Assembly (NCBI RefSeq): GCF_901000735.1
Contig: NC_081546.1
Coordinates: 17,421,220 to 17,485,219, forward strand
Direction: 5' to 3'
From: Corylus avellana
Taxonomy: Eukaryota > Streptophyta > Magnoliopsida > Fagales > Betulaceae
Length of the DNA: 64,000 nt
A program made the translations under genes and the position numbers. This document shows positions 11,283 to 22,918 of this stretch, one piece after another (the stretch's first letter is position 1; every line of letters starts with the position of its first letter). The notes below the pieces were generated by a model. It saw only the letters and a program-made list of their open reading frames with translations. It searched no databases and was not told the origin of the DNA.

Positions 11283-12208
11283 TGTACTTTATTATGGAAT
11301 AGGTTATATGTGGCATATAACGTGTTATTGATCACAAGACATAAGGTTACAAATATTTTGGATGTGATTTTAGAAGTACTTGGAATTTTATTTCAAGTTC
11401 TGGAGGTTAAAACACATGGGTAAGAAATCAATTTTGTTTTGATTTTTGAGTATATATTTTTCATGTTGTCAATGAATTGAAAAGAGCTTTGTATCATTAA
11501 AGCATGTTTGCATTCATTAATTTTTTATGAATTTGGAAGCATAGTGATTTAATCACCATGCATGCTAGGACATGAGCAACCAAGGAAGTGAGCCACGGGT
11601 CTAAATCGTGGCTACACCATTATAGGGTAATTGGACGCGTGGTTGTGGCACCACCCTGTACGTTGTGGTGGCTGGCTGCCACCTATAGGGGTGCAATACC
11701 TAGGGTGCCGCACACCCTAGGCGCAGCAAGCCTATGGATTAATAGAGTTTTTTTTTTTTTTTTTCAAACTCTAACCGTAATCCATGAAATCTAAAAGTAT
11801 AGATTCACAAATCCTTAACCAAACATTTTTGGGATCTCTTTATTCTAAAATAATTTTTGGTTTTGATAATTTCCTAAAGAAATTTGTTGTGAATTTTTCA
11901 CAAGGCTTATACATGAGAATTCCAACAAGGTTGGAATATGATGTTTAAGATTCACAATTTAGGAAAATTGTTATAAGATTTGATTTAGGAGTTTAAACTC
12001 CATAAACCTAGGACATGATTCCAACGTTAATGGAATCAAGTGCCCTAACTTGGTAAGGATAACCGTGTCTGGTTTAGATGAAAGGTTTCCAATTATGAAA
12101 CTTAGTTTCAAATTTGGAAGGATTTTAGGGTTGATGATATTTTCTTGATGGGAGTGGGAGTTAGATCTCCAAGACCTAATATGTGAGAAGGTTACTTTTG
12201 ATACCATT

Positions 12209-12434
12209 TGTAAACTCCACCCCATTGGCACACAATATTATCCACTTTTAGCTCCCTCAAACCAGATTTCCTAGGTCACCCATCCTGGTACTACTCTCGT
12301 ATAAGTTCATTAACTGCAGAGTTCTAATGGAATCATGACTATCACGGCTTTAAAATGTGTTGTTGTCATGAAGGGTGTAAGTCTACATATAAGCACATCT
12401 CCATCTCCATACCCAGGCGATGTGGAATGTCACA
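12209..12434 (-). mobile_element. Cassandra TRIM LTR
   Basis: On the minus strand the LTR begins TGTGACATTCCACATCGCC (12434) and ends TTTACA (12209). It is followed directly by AATGGTATCAAAAG, a methionine-tRNA primer-binding site (12195-12207). The start, the 226-bp size, the primer site and the embedded 5S-like sequence are all hallmarks of Cassandra. Only one LTR is seen; the neighbouring DNA on the left belongs to the host copia LTR, so the element is incomplete. Confidence 0.8.
12273..12325 (-). ncRNA. 5S-rRNA-like segment within Cassandra LTR
   Basis: Minus-strand AGAACTCTGCAGTTAA, GAGAGTAGTACCAGG and ATGGGTGACCT correspond to the 3' half of plant 5S rRNA, including the internal control region. 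Cassandra LTRs carry such sequence as a polymerase III promoter. It is not a functional 5S gene: the 5' part is diverged and the 3' stem is absent. Confidence 0.75.
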
Positions 12435-13579
12435 ATCACCCTCTCTTGGGACCCATGGTCATCGCTGGCTACCCTCATGGGATCAACCCATTCTTGGCGT
12501 CCCAGTGAGTGCCCATGGGCTTTTGCACGCTCCCCCCATTTCATTCTGAGTAATGGCTCTGAATTTTCTGATTTAATTAGGTCAATCATGTCATGTTAAA
12601 TAGGGCTCATATTTTAGGAAAGTAATTGGATTTTTTCTAGTTAATTAGAATGCCAAAACCTAATGAGATAAGATACCTAACAAGGTTGGGATTCCTTACG
12701 AGATTAAGGAGGTAATCCAATTAAAAAGGCAAGGTTGAAATTGTAAAGAGATTACGATTGTTCAAATAAAACCCATAAGTTTAAAATATCAAGTAGGAGA
12801 GACTCAATAATTGGGTCTCACGGTCTCCATCATAGGTCTACAGTAATAATGAAGTAAAGGCATTTCGTCATGGCTATGGGCCTTGATCCTTGCAAATGGT
12901 GTCTTTTATTTTGTGGATTGCAAGACTAGACTTCCTTAAGGGATAGAGGAGATGTAACTATGTATCAAGAGTGACTACACTATCGTGGAGTTACTTGACA
13001 ATCACAACAAACCTAGGGTTTTCCAAACCTAGCTGTCAACCTTCTGTAGAAGTCCTTCTTGGACTAGTTTTTCTACTACTTGTCCTATATGGTTAGATCT
13101 CTCACTTCTCATATATGGTTAGATCTCTCACTTCTCATAGTATTTCAAGCCTATAAATAGAGAAGTCTATAGCTCTTGCAAAAACACAACATCTTTGCAG
13201 TTCTTCACTTAAGAACTAATATTTAAGAGTCAACTCTTGAGAATAAGTTAAAGTTTTGAAGAATAAGGAAGGAGCCCCCTTACTTATTATCAGTTATTAG
13301 TGAAAAGATCTGAAGGTCTCATAATTTTTGAAACCACACGTGTTCTTGAGGGAGCAAGGAGAAATTGTTTTCCCAAAAGCCAAGTAGTGACCTTTTTCTT
13401 CAAGTAGGTAATTCAATTTTATAGAGCATTGTTATGTGCATATTCTTCATAAATTTCGATCTTGGTTAGGGAATCTTTTATTTTTCACTGCACAATTATA
13501 CTATTTCACATTATATTCCCAACAATCTCTTCATTCAAATGGGTAAAACAAATCAAAATATCCTAACATGTACATTTGC

Positions 13580-14020
13580 CACACAATCTTTTCTAAGAAA
13601 AGAAACTCTTGTTGATGTTATCCTTCAAGAAGGATTCTTAGACTAGGATCTTATCAATATCCAATGAGAATGAGCCCATTCTAAACCAATCTTTGAATCC
13701 TTGATGGATCAACAAACTCAATGTCACATTGGAAATATAAATGTTTTGTTAGTTCAAGGATAAATACTTAAAGTAATAAAAGATTCTTATATATATCATT
13801 GTTTACATAAACTACAAGTAATAATCAACCTGTAAGCAATAAAAACTGAATTGCAAAACACTTCTTTATTGCTTTCGCATAATTCCCAAAAATATCCCTT
13901 GAACCTAATCTCTATCTTTTGTATCCTCTGCAGAGTTTCTCTCCAACCCTTATTTTAATAAATTAAAACAAGTAGCCCAATAAATAAAAAGCCTTACTTG
14001 GTTAAATTACATCAGTTTGG
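13580..14020 (-). repeat. Copia internal remnant
   Basis: Homologous in the same orientation to 41640-41920 and in inverse to 3890-4080. Since 41640 lies downstream of a minus-strand gag, this is an internal piece of the same copia family. No open frame remains. Confidence 0.55.
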
Positions 14021-14023
14021 TTA

Positions 14024-15245
14024 TGTAACGGCCTAGTTAAATCAATTAACTAGTAATTGACTCCATGGTTTAGCTCCCCGCCTAATTCCATTGCTAAAAC
14101 AAGACTCTGGGATCTCATCCTCTCCAAAAAGAGTCTGCAGCAAAAAGCTTTGACTTTGACTAAGGGACAAAGATAGCAAAAGTTTAAAACCACAATCATA
14201 ATAACCAGAGTGAAACCTAAAGCATTATAACATAGACTAATTCCCCAAAGACCAGTCATCAAAATATTACATATCAAGTATAATTGTTAAGAAATAACAT
14301 CAAAGCCTACACTTAACCAAATACAGCATAAAAACTATCTCAATCATATCTTGTCGGGTGGCTCCACCAGCATCCCACATCAACTTGAGCTAGATTGGGT
14401 CCAAGTCCTCAAAAAAATGACTTTGATCAAGTCTCTCACTACCACCAAATGGTTCTCCGAATCCATCTCTTACTAGACTAGCTATAACAGCGCAAATATA
14501 CATATGAAGGGAAAAGAATAAAAGGGTAAATTCAACGACTTAGTGAGAAAAAAATGCACATGACATGCACGCCATTAGATGATGAACTCAGTTTTTTATA
14601 AACCACATGTAGCATTATGGGGTGACAATTTATCATGAATGCAATATAAATATAATATATGTTGTAATATGAGAATCATGTCATAATTCAAACTGTATGG
14701 TCTAGCCGAGATATTACACATTTTTAACAGGGTTGGTGCTGTCTCGAGGGGCCTGTAATACAATACCGGTACCTTGAATATTGCACGCTATCATCCATAA
14801 CACTAGCAGCCCGACTGAATCCGACCTCGGGTGGCGCACGCTACTAATGTAGTGACCTACCAATCAAACATGATTGCGCTGGTCACGAACAACCATTAGA
14901 TTCAAAGCCCATATAAACACACAAACATTTGACTATAGAGTTAACTTGTATAGTAAGTAAGCCCATGGCCGTTATTTTGCATGTACCGGTGTACCATATC
15001 ATATGATACAATTAGTCTTGTCCATCTTTTTTACATGCATGCTCTTACAAATCTCATCATGTTCATTATCTTATTTAATCAACACAAGTTTTCAAAAATA
15101 AAATTCATAGTATATCAAAATGTATTTCATAAGAGTTAAAAAGATGTTTTGGTACACATAAAATACTCGTGCAATGCGGAAAAAAAAATAAAATAAAGAA
15201 GTATTCATGTGAGTTTATACACTTGGGTTGTATAGCTCCTCCACA
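14024..15245 (-). repeat. Diverged gypsy LTR fragment (same family as 22919-25107)
   Basis: Begins TGTAACGGCCTAGTTAAATC and follows the gypsy LTR at 22919 block by block (TTAACTCCATGG, CAGGGTTGGTGCTGTC, GACCTCGGGTGGC, CATGGCCGTTAT, GTGAGTTTATAC). Similarity is lost after about 15245. On the minus strand it represents the 3' half of the LTR. Its greater divergence marks it as an older insertion. Confidence 0.75.
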
Positions 15246-16279
15246 AATGTCCTAACAAGATGGTTACGGAAGACCCACCGAGCACTCCATCAGCAAGAGT
15301 GTCAACATTTCGTCTTGCTAATTCAGAGGACTTAACATAATGTTTTGTGAGGTACGGCGTCGGCTATTCATCCTAACGTGACTTGTTATAGTGGAGTTAC
15401 AAAATGTTTCTTTAACAATGAAGCCAGCAAGACGTCCCAACGCGAGGACTTCCAGAGAGCTCTATCAATAAGTCGTCCTGAAGGCTTTGTTATTTCATTA
15501 TTGAGACCCAAAAAAACCCTATTGGCATCTTGATGGGCCTACTTATGCGTCTTGATGCCACTACATGATCTTCATGGGTTCGAAAGATTTGCAAGGTGGT
15601 TATTAGGATTTTTCTCCTTATTTTTTATTTAATGATAATTAGCATAATTAGATTTTTGCTCAAGCTATTTGATACTAAGTGCTTGGCATCCTTTGTTTTC
15701 ACTGTGTGTCCAGAGAGATTATTGTTGTGAGCTTCTGTTGTTAGATCTCTTAGAGTGTTTTGTGCAAACCACACCTTCACCATCAACAATAAAAGTCTAA
15801 TATTAAGGAATATTAGATAGAAGAATTATTTAGAAGATCTGTCACTTTTTTAGTACAACAGAAGGCCATATACAAATGTTTAGTGAGTATGAACTTATTG
15901 TAATCTTTTCATTCTTCTATGGTGAATTGATTTCTAGGGCTTGGATGCCTATGAGTATTTTACTTTTGAAAAGTTATTCAAAGGGTCTCACTTTATGAAC
16001 AAAAACTTGTGTTGATTGTATGAATGTTGTGATAATATTTGATGTTGTTTGTTATATTATTGTTGCATATTTTTAATTGATATTTACTACTGCACATCAC
16101 ATATTCACCCCCTCTAGGTGATTGACTTGAGGTCAAAACTTGTTTATCAATGTCTTGCGGTGAATAAAAATAAATATGTATAATAAAATTTGTCTTGGTT
16201 ACTTTGAAATTAATAATATAACAGTAAAAGAGCCTTATTTTGTGAGATTTAAGAAGATTGATAAGCATTTATTGCATAT
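15246..16279. other. No gene recognised
   Basis: Mixed sequence with no frame above about 90 codons. The only frame of that size (15993-16268, minus) is low-complexity and AT-rich and shows no domain. The segment 15300-15560 has inverted and repeated GACGTC-like words but no identified family. Confidence 0.5.
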
Positions 16280-17711
16280 CAGGGGCGGATCCAGTGGGGG
16301 TCGAGAGGGGGCATATGCCCCCCTCTCAACCCCTAAAAGTTCTTCTTACCCCTTGGTAAAAAAATTTCTTATACCCCTCAGCCATGATGATGCCCCATCT
16401 TAGCCCCTTCGGCCATGATTATGCCCCAGTTATCCGGGGCAAACGATTGATGCAGTGTTGGGACGTTGAAATTTTTCTGTTGCACCTGCAGTTTTCAGAC
16501 TTTCAGTTACACGATGAAATGAGGAAGAAGATGAAGGAAGAAGATGATGGCAAATTGACAACCACGCCCTTTAATTAAACACACCGTTTTAATAGGTGAG
16601 CTTTGGTCTCTTTGTAGGCAAATTGACAATCATGTCCTTGCTATTTGGACTCTTTGTGGACCAGTTACAAAATTTAGCTTCTTTCTTGTTTACAAGTAAG
16701 TGGGCTTTGGAAAGAAGAAGAAAAAAAAAAACGTCAATGGGATTATGGGCCAGTGTGGTTTAATTAGAAGAAAAATGATTAAAAACAAAAGCCTTTTCTC
16801 TAAAAATAAATAAATAAAGCAAACAAACAACTTAAAAAAAAAAAAAAAAAAAAAAGAAAAGCCTAAAGTATAGTTCTCAACCAATAAGCACGACTTATAA
16901 GGGGAGAGAAATGGAGATGAAGTAGTAACTTTTGATTTGTGAAACTTTTGATTTTGTAAATTTACATTTTTATGACAACTTTTACATTGATTAAGTTTTT
17001 ATATTTAAATTTCTATTTTAAATTAATTTTTTTATAAATATATATAATTTTTGTTATATATTTTAATTGTATGTATGAAATATATTCTTATATACTTTCA
17101 CCAAATTAAGGTGTGTAAATATGTAATTAAATTTTTAGATTTAGATTTAAATTATTCTTTACAATGAATTATTTGAATATTTATATTGCTAGTAATTCAG
17201 CCAATTCTTGATAATAACTTCAACAAAAAATTGAAGGATGTAATCATGTAAATATGTAATAAAATTTTTAGATTTAGATTTAAATTGTTCTTTTCAATTG
17301 ATTGTTTTAATTTTTATATTGCCATTAATTCAGCTTCTTCTTGATAATTGTTTTTATATTTAATTATTTATGAATTTATATAGTTTTTGGCTTTTTTTTT
17401 CTTCATATTTTAATTGTATAAATATATAATTGTAGTTATCTGATATTATAGATAAAAACAACGATTCTATTGAATTCCAATTAAATTTTAAACAAGTGTT
17501 GAAGTAGATTTAACAAATTTGCCCAGAAAGTTTTTTTAAAAAAAGTGAAAGTATAATCCTAATGATAGAGACCAAATCCGAATAGCATATCTACAAATAA
17601 GAGCTTGTCATTTTTTTATATTCAACTATTATTTTAATATTTTTAATTAATTTTATTTTTGAATTCATAAAAAAATGCCCCCCATGAGTGAAGATCCTGG
17701 ATCCGCCACTG
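16280..17711. mobile_element. Non-autonomous hAT element
   Basis: The ends are CAGGGGCGGATCCAG (16280) and the inverse of CAGTGGCGGATCCAGG (to 17711), a typical plant hAT terminus. The 1432-bp body is AT-rich without transposase. Near both ends there are GGGGGCAT or GCCCCCC blocks. The flanks ATTGCATAT and TATGGATAT may be a decayed 8-bp duplication, but the match is imperfect. Confidence 0.8.
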
Positions 17712-17789
17712 TATGGATATGTTTTTCATACATATATATGTGCATCTTTCAATTAATAGAGAAATAAGGAAAGATTAGTTAGGAATTCT

Positions 17790-18295
17790 TTACCAAATCT
17801 GAAATTGCAGCTCATTGATTGTGTGGATGTTCTTATGATGGTGGCTCCTGAGATGCTTTTCACCGCAGTCTTCTAAACAAGTTCCAAGTAGCAAGAAACT
17901 TCCTTTGCTTTTTAGTAGGCAATTCTTTATGCAAATTTCAATTACCGGATATAAAACATCATTTTTATTTAGTATGAGGCAACCTCTAAAAGCACGATAG
18001 AGACACCTACCATATAACACCTTTCCTGCTAGCTTCCCTATTTTCATACAATGTTCATTTCTTCTAGTAAGGCAACTATGCAATGTTGTTGCATGCTCCT
18101 CATGCTTCGGCTTCTGATACTTTGACTCTTGAATGCCTGGCTTCTGAGATTGATTAAGTTCAGAGAAATTAGGAAGCATGGTGGGAATTGAAGGAGCAAA
18201 GGAGGTTGGGGTAATGTTGTTAACTTGTAGGTTGGGGTAAGGATATGCAACACTATCATAATGATCATAAGTTTTCTAATACATTTTCTAGCCAT
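17790..18295 (-). CDS. Candidate small secreted protein with eight cysteines (frame break behind signal peptide)
   Basis: Two overlapping minus-strand frames look like one gene. A frame from ATG 18295 starts M-A-R-K-C-I-R-K-L-M-I-I-M-I-V-L, a plausible signal peptide. A second frame, open from about 18270 through ATG 18179 to the stop at 17790, carries eight cysteines at residues 36, 44, 59, 67, 83, 87, 101 and 105 counted from that internal Met (pattern C-x7-C-x14-C-x7-C-x15-C-x3-C-x13-C-x3-C). Joining them needs a one-base shift near 18250, or an intron. A TATA box stands 47 bases upstream of ATG 18295. The family is not recognised. It could be a recent pseudogene, a gene with an assembly error, or two chance frames. 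The paired C-x3-C units and the even Cys number argue for a disulfide-rich secreted peptide. Confidence 0.4.
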
Positions 18296-18341
18296 CTCTT
18301 TTCTCTAATATTAGATGGCAAGGCTTAAAAGCATTTAACCC

Positions 18342-18348
18342 TTTATAT
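18342..18348 (-). promoter_or_regulatory. TATA box of the eight-Cys candidate
   Basis: The minus strand reads GCATATAAAGGG, with ATATAAA at this position, 47 bases before ATG 18295. Spacing fits a plant core promoter with a short leader. The support is positional only. Confidence 0.4.
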
Positions 18349-18349
18349 G

Positions 18350-18718
18350 CAATTGAATGATTAGACACACTTGAGATAAAGATAATTTAGTTGAAGAATT
18401 GTTTTTTTCTTGCATTAATTTTATTCAAACAAGTGTTGTTTAATACTTGTGACTTTTGGAAGTGCTTTTATTTAATTGAATGACTTTTGGTTTAAGTAAC
18501 ATCTTTTGGCTAGAAGCGCAAGGTTTCGTATAATTTTTTTTTATATTAACATGTTATGTATAGCAAAAGAGAATGAATAGTCAAAAATGATGATACAATA
18601 ACCACAATATGAGACATCAATGAACCAATTTAACATATTATGAAATTGAAATCATCTTATTATTCATTTAAGGAAAGAGAATATGGAAGCTATTACTTAA
18701 ATGAGCCTATGATTTTTG

Positions 18719-18750
<32 letters not shown>

Positions 18751-19028
18751 TACAAATTATGAAGAGACAATTGAATAAATAATAAATTAACTTGATAACA
18801 TTAAGATATATAGCTTTGGATGGCAATAAATGTACTGATTTGATGGTTAAGCAATGCAAAATGCTATCTCGTATGACATTGGCTTAAAGAAAGGATTTCT
18901 TTTTTTTTTTTTTTTTAATGCATTGTTTACAAAGGGTAAAATTGTATAGAAAAAAATAGCATCTCGGATTATAAAAAGAAATTTAAATATAATAGAACAC
19001 ATAAACTAGATCATAGTAAGACATATGA
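18350..19028. other. AT-rich stretch, nothing recognised
   Basis: Contains a 27-base A run near 18720 and a T run near 18900. No frame or repeat boundary was found. Confidence 0.5.
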
Positions 19029-19110
19029 CTTTGGATGGAAATAAAATATATCTAAATGAGTTTATATATATATATAAACTCATTTAGATATATTTTATTT
19101 CCATCCAAAG
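19029..19110. repeat. 82-bp perfect palindrome
   Basis: Two 41-bp arms, each beginning CTTTGGATGGAAATAAAATA at the outer end, meet at an alternating TA centre between 19069 and 19070 without a spacer or mismatch. No terminal repeat or target duplication of a known element type was recognised. Confidence 0.95.
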
Positions 19111-20126
19111 TATATATATATAGTGACATTATATAACATGGCATGAATTCTTGGCCAACACCTTGAAGGTGGCGAACTCTTCTCTCTGCTCAAAAGGTAT
19201 AAACACTTTTCCTAGTACATGTCGTTATTGTCTCTAATCTATAAGAGTAATTCCACACCGTGTTAGTCAAAAGCGAAGGTAAAAGATAATTTTGGTAGAT
19301 TATTAAAAGGTCCAGAGGTGGGCTGATTTTTCCTTTCCCATAACTACCACTCAACTCATAATGCCCCCATCCCACACTAGTCTTTCGGGTTATAAAATTC
19401 ATAGCCAATAATTCGAAGCTTGCAATGGGCAAGATTAAAAGTAGGGTTTACAAAAATGATTAAAAACATCAAAGAATATAACTTTTTTTTTTTTTTTGAA
19501 GGAATTAAAGAATATAACTAAATAAATAAAGGATCAACCAATATTTAGTTACCTTTTAAAACATATAAATGTAACTTGTAAGTTTCTTTTTTTAAACCTA
19601 GCATTAACTAAAATAATAAATGCCTTTTTCTCTATACATGTTGTGATGGCTGTTACATGTATGATTATCATATTACAAATAGAAACTTAAATTACAAAAG
19701 CATTCAATGAATCAAAGGCCTTGTTTATTTTGATATAAAATGTTTTCTAGAAAAAGTTTTCCCTATTTTCCATTGTTTAGCATGACATAAAAAATCTTCA
19801 ATTTGATTTTTTCCCTTGATCAAATGAATACTTTTTTTTTTTTCATTTGATCAAGGATAATAACCTTCATGAGACGTAAAATTGTTTACGTGTCTCATTT
19901 ACGTAAGCCATTTTCTACTGCTCTCCCACACCTCCACATAGAAAATTGTGAGAGGGCCTCATAATTCAACAAGTAGAATTAAAACGAAACTATTTCAAGA
20001 TATAAAATAAAGATAAAAAAGAAGGAACATTTTAAAGGTGATTTCATGATTTATAGACACGTGAGAAGGAAGTTATGATTATTATAATGTGCACATGTCA
20101 AAACTAGGATTTCAACTAGAGAATGA
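19111..20126. other. AT-rich flank; one hairpin
   Basis: No gene recognised. CCTTGATCAAATGA (19814-19827) and its exact inverse (19843-19856) form a hairpin around a T-rich loop. The sequence resumes at 39718 beyond the LINE, so it is the pre-insertion host DNA. Confidence 0.6.
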
Positions 20127-20266
20127 AGTGAAATTTCTAGGGATGTCATATTATATGTGTATATAGGAGTCTCTCTCTCTAGGTTTTCCGGTGAGAAAAC
20201 TTGAGGAGAGTGGCGAGTCTTCCTCCTTGTACGGGTGAGAAGGTTTGTATAACAGGTAGGGCAAGT

Positions 20267-20915
20267 ATGGCAGAGGGTGTGGATGAGCTATGTAGGAAGC
20301 TATCTCTTATTGGGGGGAAGCTACTGGAATATCGGTTACAGAGGGCGAGAGTGCTGAAGGGAGGGGAACTGGGAAGCGTTGCTTGGTGGGAAAAATTGGA
20401 ATAGAAAAAAAGGTTAACAAGAAGGCTTTCAAATCCATGCTTCTGCAGCTGTGGAGAATAGGGGGCAAGGTGGTTTTCAAAGAAGTACAAGACAATGTAT
20501 GGCTGTTCGAATTTAGTGACGAGGAGGATAAAAGGCGAATATTGGAAGGATGCCCATGGTCGTTTGATAGACAGATATTGGTGCTTACAGAGTTTGATGG
20601 TAGTACACTGCCGTCTCAAATGCAGTTTACCCACTCCCCTTTTTGGGTCCAAGTACATGACATGCCATTACTATGCAAGATAAAAGGGGTGGCAACCAAA
20701 ATTGGAGAGTCCTTGGGAGAAGTAGAGGATGTGGACATTGCGGGGGATGGTGTAGATGGGGTTGATGTCTACGAATACGGGTGAGGATAGACCTACGAAA
20801 GCCCTTGGAGAGGAGGTGAGTGCTACACCTATTGGGAAGGACCCATTGTGTTGTTTTTAAGTATGAGAAGCTGCCAATTTTTTGTTTCAACTGTGCCAGA
20901 ATCTTACATAAAGTG
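20267..20915 (+). pseudogene. LINE ORF1 (DUF4283-type nucleic-acid-binding protein), broken
   Basis: The frame opens at ATG 20267 (M-A-E-G-V-D-E-L-C-R-K-L-S-L), shifts near 20390 and continues to 20784 with the plant L1 ORF1 core: W-R-I-G-G-K-V, L-F-E-F-S-D-E-E-D-K-R-R-I-L, G-C-P-W-S-F-D, F-W-V-Q-V-H-D-M-P. After another break, 20864-20910 shows Y-E-K-L-P-I-F-C-F-N-C, the start of a CCHC knuckle whose later residues are lost. ORF1 proteins bind the LINE RNA. The following 21168-21695 is a lysine/arginine/glycine-rich tail. Confidence 0.75.
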
Positions 20916-21709
20916 TAAGGATGTCCATCGAAGAGGGGAATGGGGAGGAGATCTGAAGAGGAGAAGCAATAGGGCGTGTGGCTGAGGGCGAAGGCACCAA
21001 GGTGGACGTATGGCGGTGGAAAAGGGGAGGGATACGCTCTGATAGAGGAGTAATTAGATGACAGCGCCCATGGATACGAAGCTCACTCAGTTATAGTAAG
21101 GAGCGAGAATCACGGAAACCCTAGCAAAAAATACCAATCTTCATGCAAGTGGACAGCTAGGGATTCTATGGAAAGTCAGCTAGGGGAGACACAATACCAA
21201 AAAGGAAAGGAGGTAAATAAGTTTGGGGATCGGTTGGTTTTGGTGAATAAGGATACGTGGCAGGAGAACAATCAACATAAGCCCACAAAACTGGTTGACG
21301 CAACTAGGTCTGGGCTTGTAAGGGAGAGGGAATGGTGGGCCTGGAAGGAATAGAAACAAGTTTGGATGAATATGAAGGTGAGGGATTCTAGGAAATGGGC
21401 CATACAGGTAGTAATAAGGACCTCACGGGAGAAGGGGGAGAAACCACGACAATGTGAGGGAATAGAAGGAGGGAAGGCGAAAGGGGAAGGGAAATCTCTA
21501 CGGGGATGGAAACAGAGGGCACGGGAGTCTGGTGGAAATAAAAATAATAAGATGGGAATAGAGACTAGGAATGGAAAGAAAAAAGATCTCATGCAGCAGG
21601 TAACAAATGGAGAAGGGGTACAAAATAAAAGAAACAAGTATGAGGAGCGGGCACAAGTGGGAGAGGCGGAGATATCGGTGGAAGCTGTTAAGTAACCCCG
21701 CCGATCATA

Positions 21710-22917
21710 ATGAAAATATTAAGTTGGAACTGCTGGGGCCTTGGGAACCACTGGACCGTTCGTGACCTTTGCCAGATGGTAAAGGAAAAGAAACCCGGCT
21801 TTGTGTTTCTTATGGAAACTATAAGCAGAAAGAAAATAATGGAATGCCTTAGGGTGAAACTTGGATTCGCAGGGATGTTTGTAGTGGAACCTATGGGCAA
21901 GAGTGGAGGTTTGGCTCTTATGTGGAAGGAAGAAGACCAACTGGAAATAAAGAATTATTCAAGACATCACATTAATGCCATTATAAAGAAGCCTAAAGGA
22001 GGAGTGCAATGGAAGTTTACGGGGTTCTATGGACACCCGGACTGTACGAAAAGGCATGAGTCCTAGGAATTACTAAATTATCTTAAATACTTCTCACCTG
22101 AGCCTTGGCATTGTGTGGGAGATTATAATGAGATAATAGATCAAGAGGACAAGGAGGGTGCGGCATTGAGGAGGGAAGCCCAGATGGAAGCTTTGCGGAC
22201 AGTGCTAGAGGATTGTTGGTTGGGGGATTTAGGCTTTCAAGGTTCCAGGTTCAGGTGGTCAAACAAACGTCATGATTGTCGTTTCACACTTGAACGTTAG
22301 GATAGGGCTTATGCTAACAGGGGGTGGAGTGGTTTGTTTAAAGAGGTTTCAGTGCAAGTGCTGGCGGCTAGGTCATCAGACCACAACCCACTTCTAGTCC
22401 ATTGTGCAGAGCAAGGGAGAAGCAAGGCAGATAAAAAATAAGAGCTTAAGAGTTTGAGGCTAATTGGTACTTGGACGAGGAATCCCGTGCAGTCATAAAG
22501 GAAAACTGGAGAGAAAGTGGAAGTGAAACCATGCCGATGCATATGTTTCGCCATAAGCTAAGTCATTGCAGGGAGGAGCTAACATGTTGGAGCATGGGGA
22601 AATTTGGCGACCAAGAGGACCGTTTAAAGAAAAAGACAAAGAGGTTGGAGATGCTACAAAGGAACGAAAGCCCAAATAACTAAGAAGAGATTAAAAAAAA
22701 AAATCTACAAGAAGAGATAGACGGCTTGCTAGAGCAAGAAGATACGAAGTGGAAGCAAAGGGAAAAACAAAACTGGTAACAAGATAGGGATAGGAATACA
22801 AATTTGTTTCATGCGTGGGTGAGTCATAGAAGGATGATCAATGAAATATGCAAAACAGAAGATGATAAAGGGAATGAATGGAAAAAACCAGCAAAGATCA
22901 GTCAAGCTTTTATATGA
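21710..22917 (+). pseudogene. LINE ORF2, endonuclease part
   Basis: ATG 21710 starts M-K-I-L-S-W-N-C-W-G-L-G-N, with the conserved Asn of AP-type endonucleases, and F-L-M-E-T follows. A stop at 22066 and several shifts interrupt it. Further conserved blocks are G-D-Y-N-E-I (22118), the R-F-R-W-S-N segment near 22250 and S-D-H-N-P-L near 22380. The last codons before 22918 (S-Q-A-F-I) run straight into the gypsy insertion. This enzyme nicks the target DNA for target-primed reverse transcription. Confidence 0.85.
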
Positions 22918-22918
22918 T

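Larger units (their letters stand above)
11300..13532 (+). repeat. Long copia-type LTR/leader copy, plus orientation
   Basis: Large parts are the reverse complement of 42900-44430: 11990-12055 matches 43870-43935, and 12600-12840 matches 43440-43660. In the other copy this sequence lies just upstream of a copia gag, so it is LTR plus leader of that family. It has a TATA region (CCTATAAATAGAG near 13153), a 28-bp tandem duplication of TATGGTTAGATCTCTCAC at 13088-13138, and ends in TTCCCAACA (13532). A Cassandra LTR interrupts it. The GC-rich frame 11588-11794 has no recognisable protein content. Confidence 0.55.

Noticed and set aside
11588..11794. Small GC-rich gene
   Set aside because: The frame lies in a copia LTR copy that has a diverged inverted counterpart at 44.2 kb where the frame is not kept.
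12273..12325. Functional 5S rRNA gene
   Set aside because: Only the 3' half is recognisable, and it is embedded in a Cassandra LTR.
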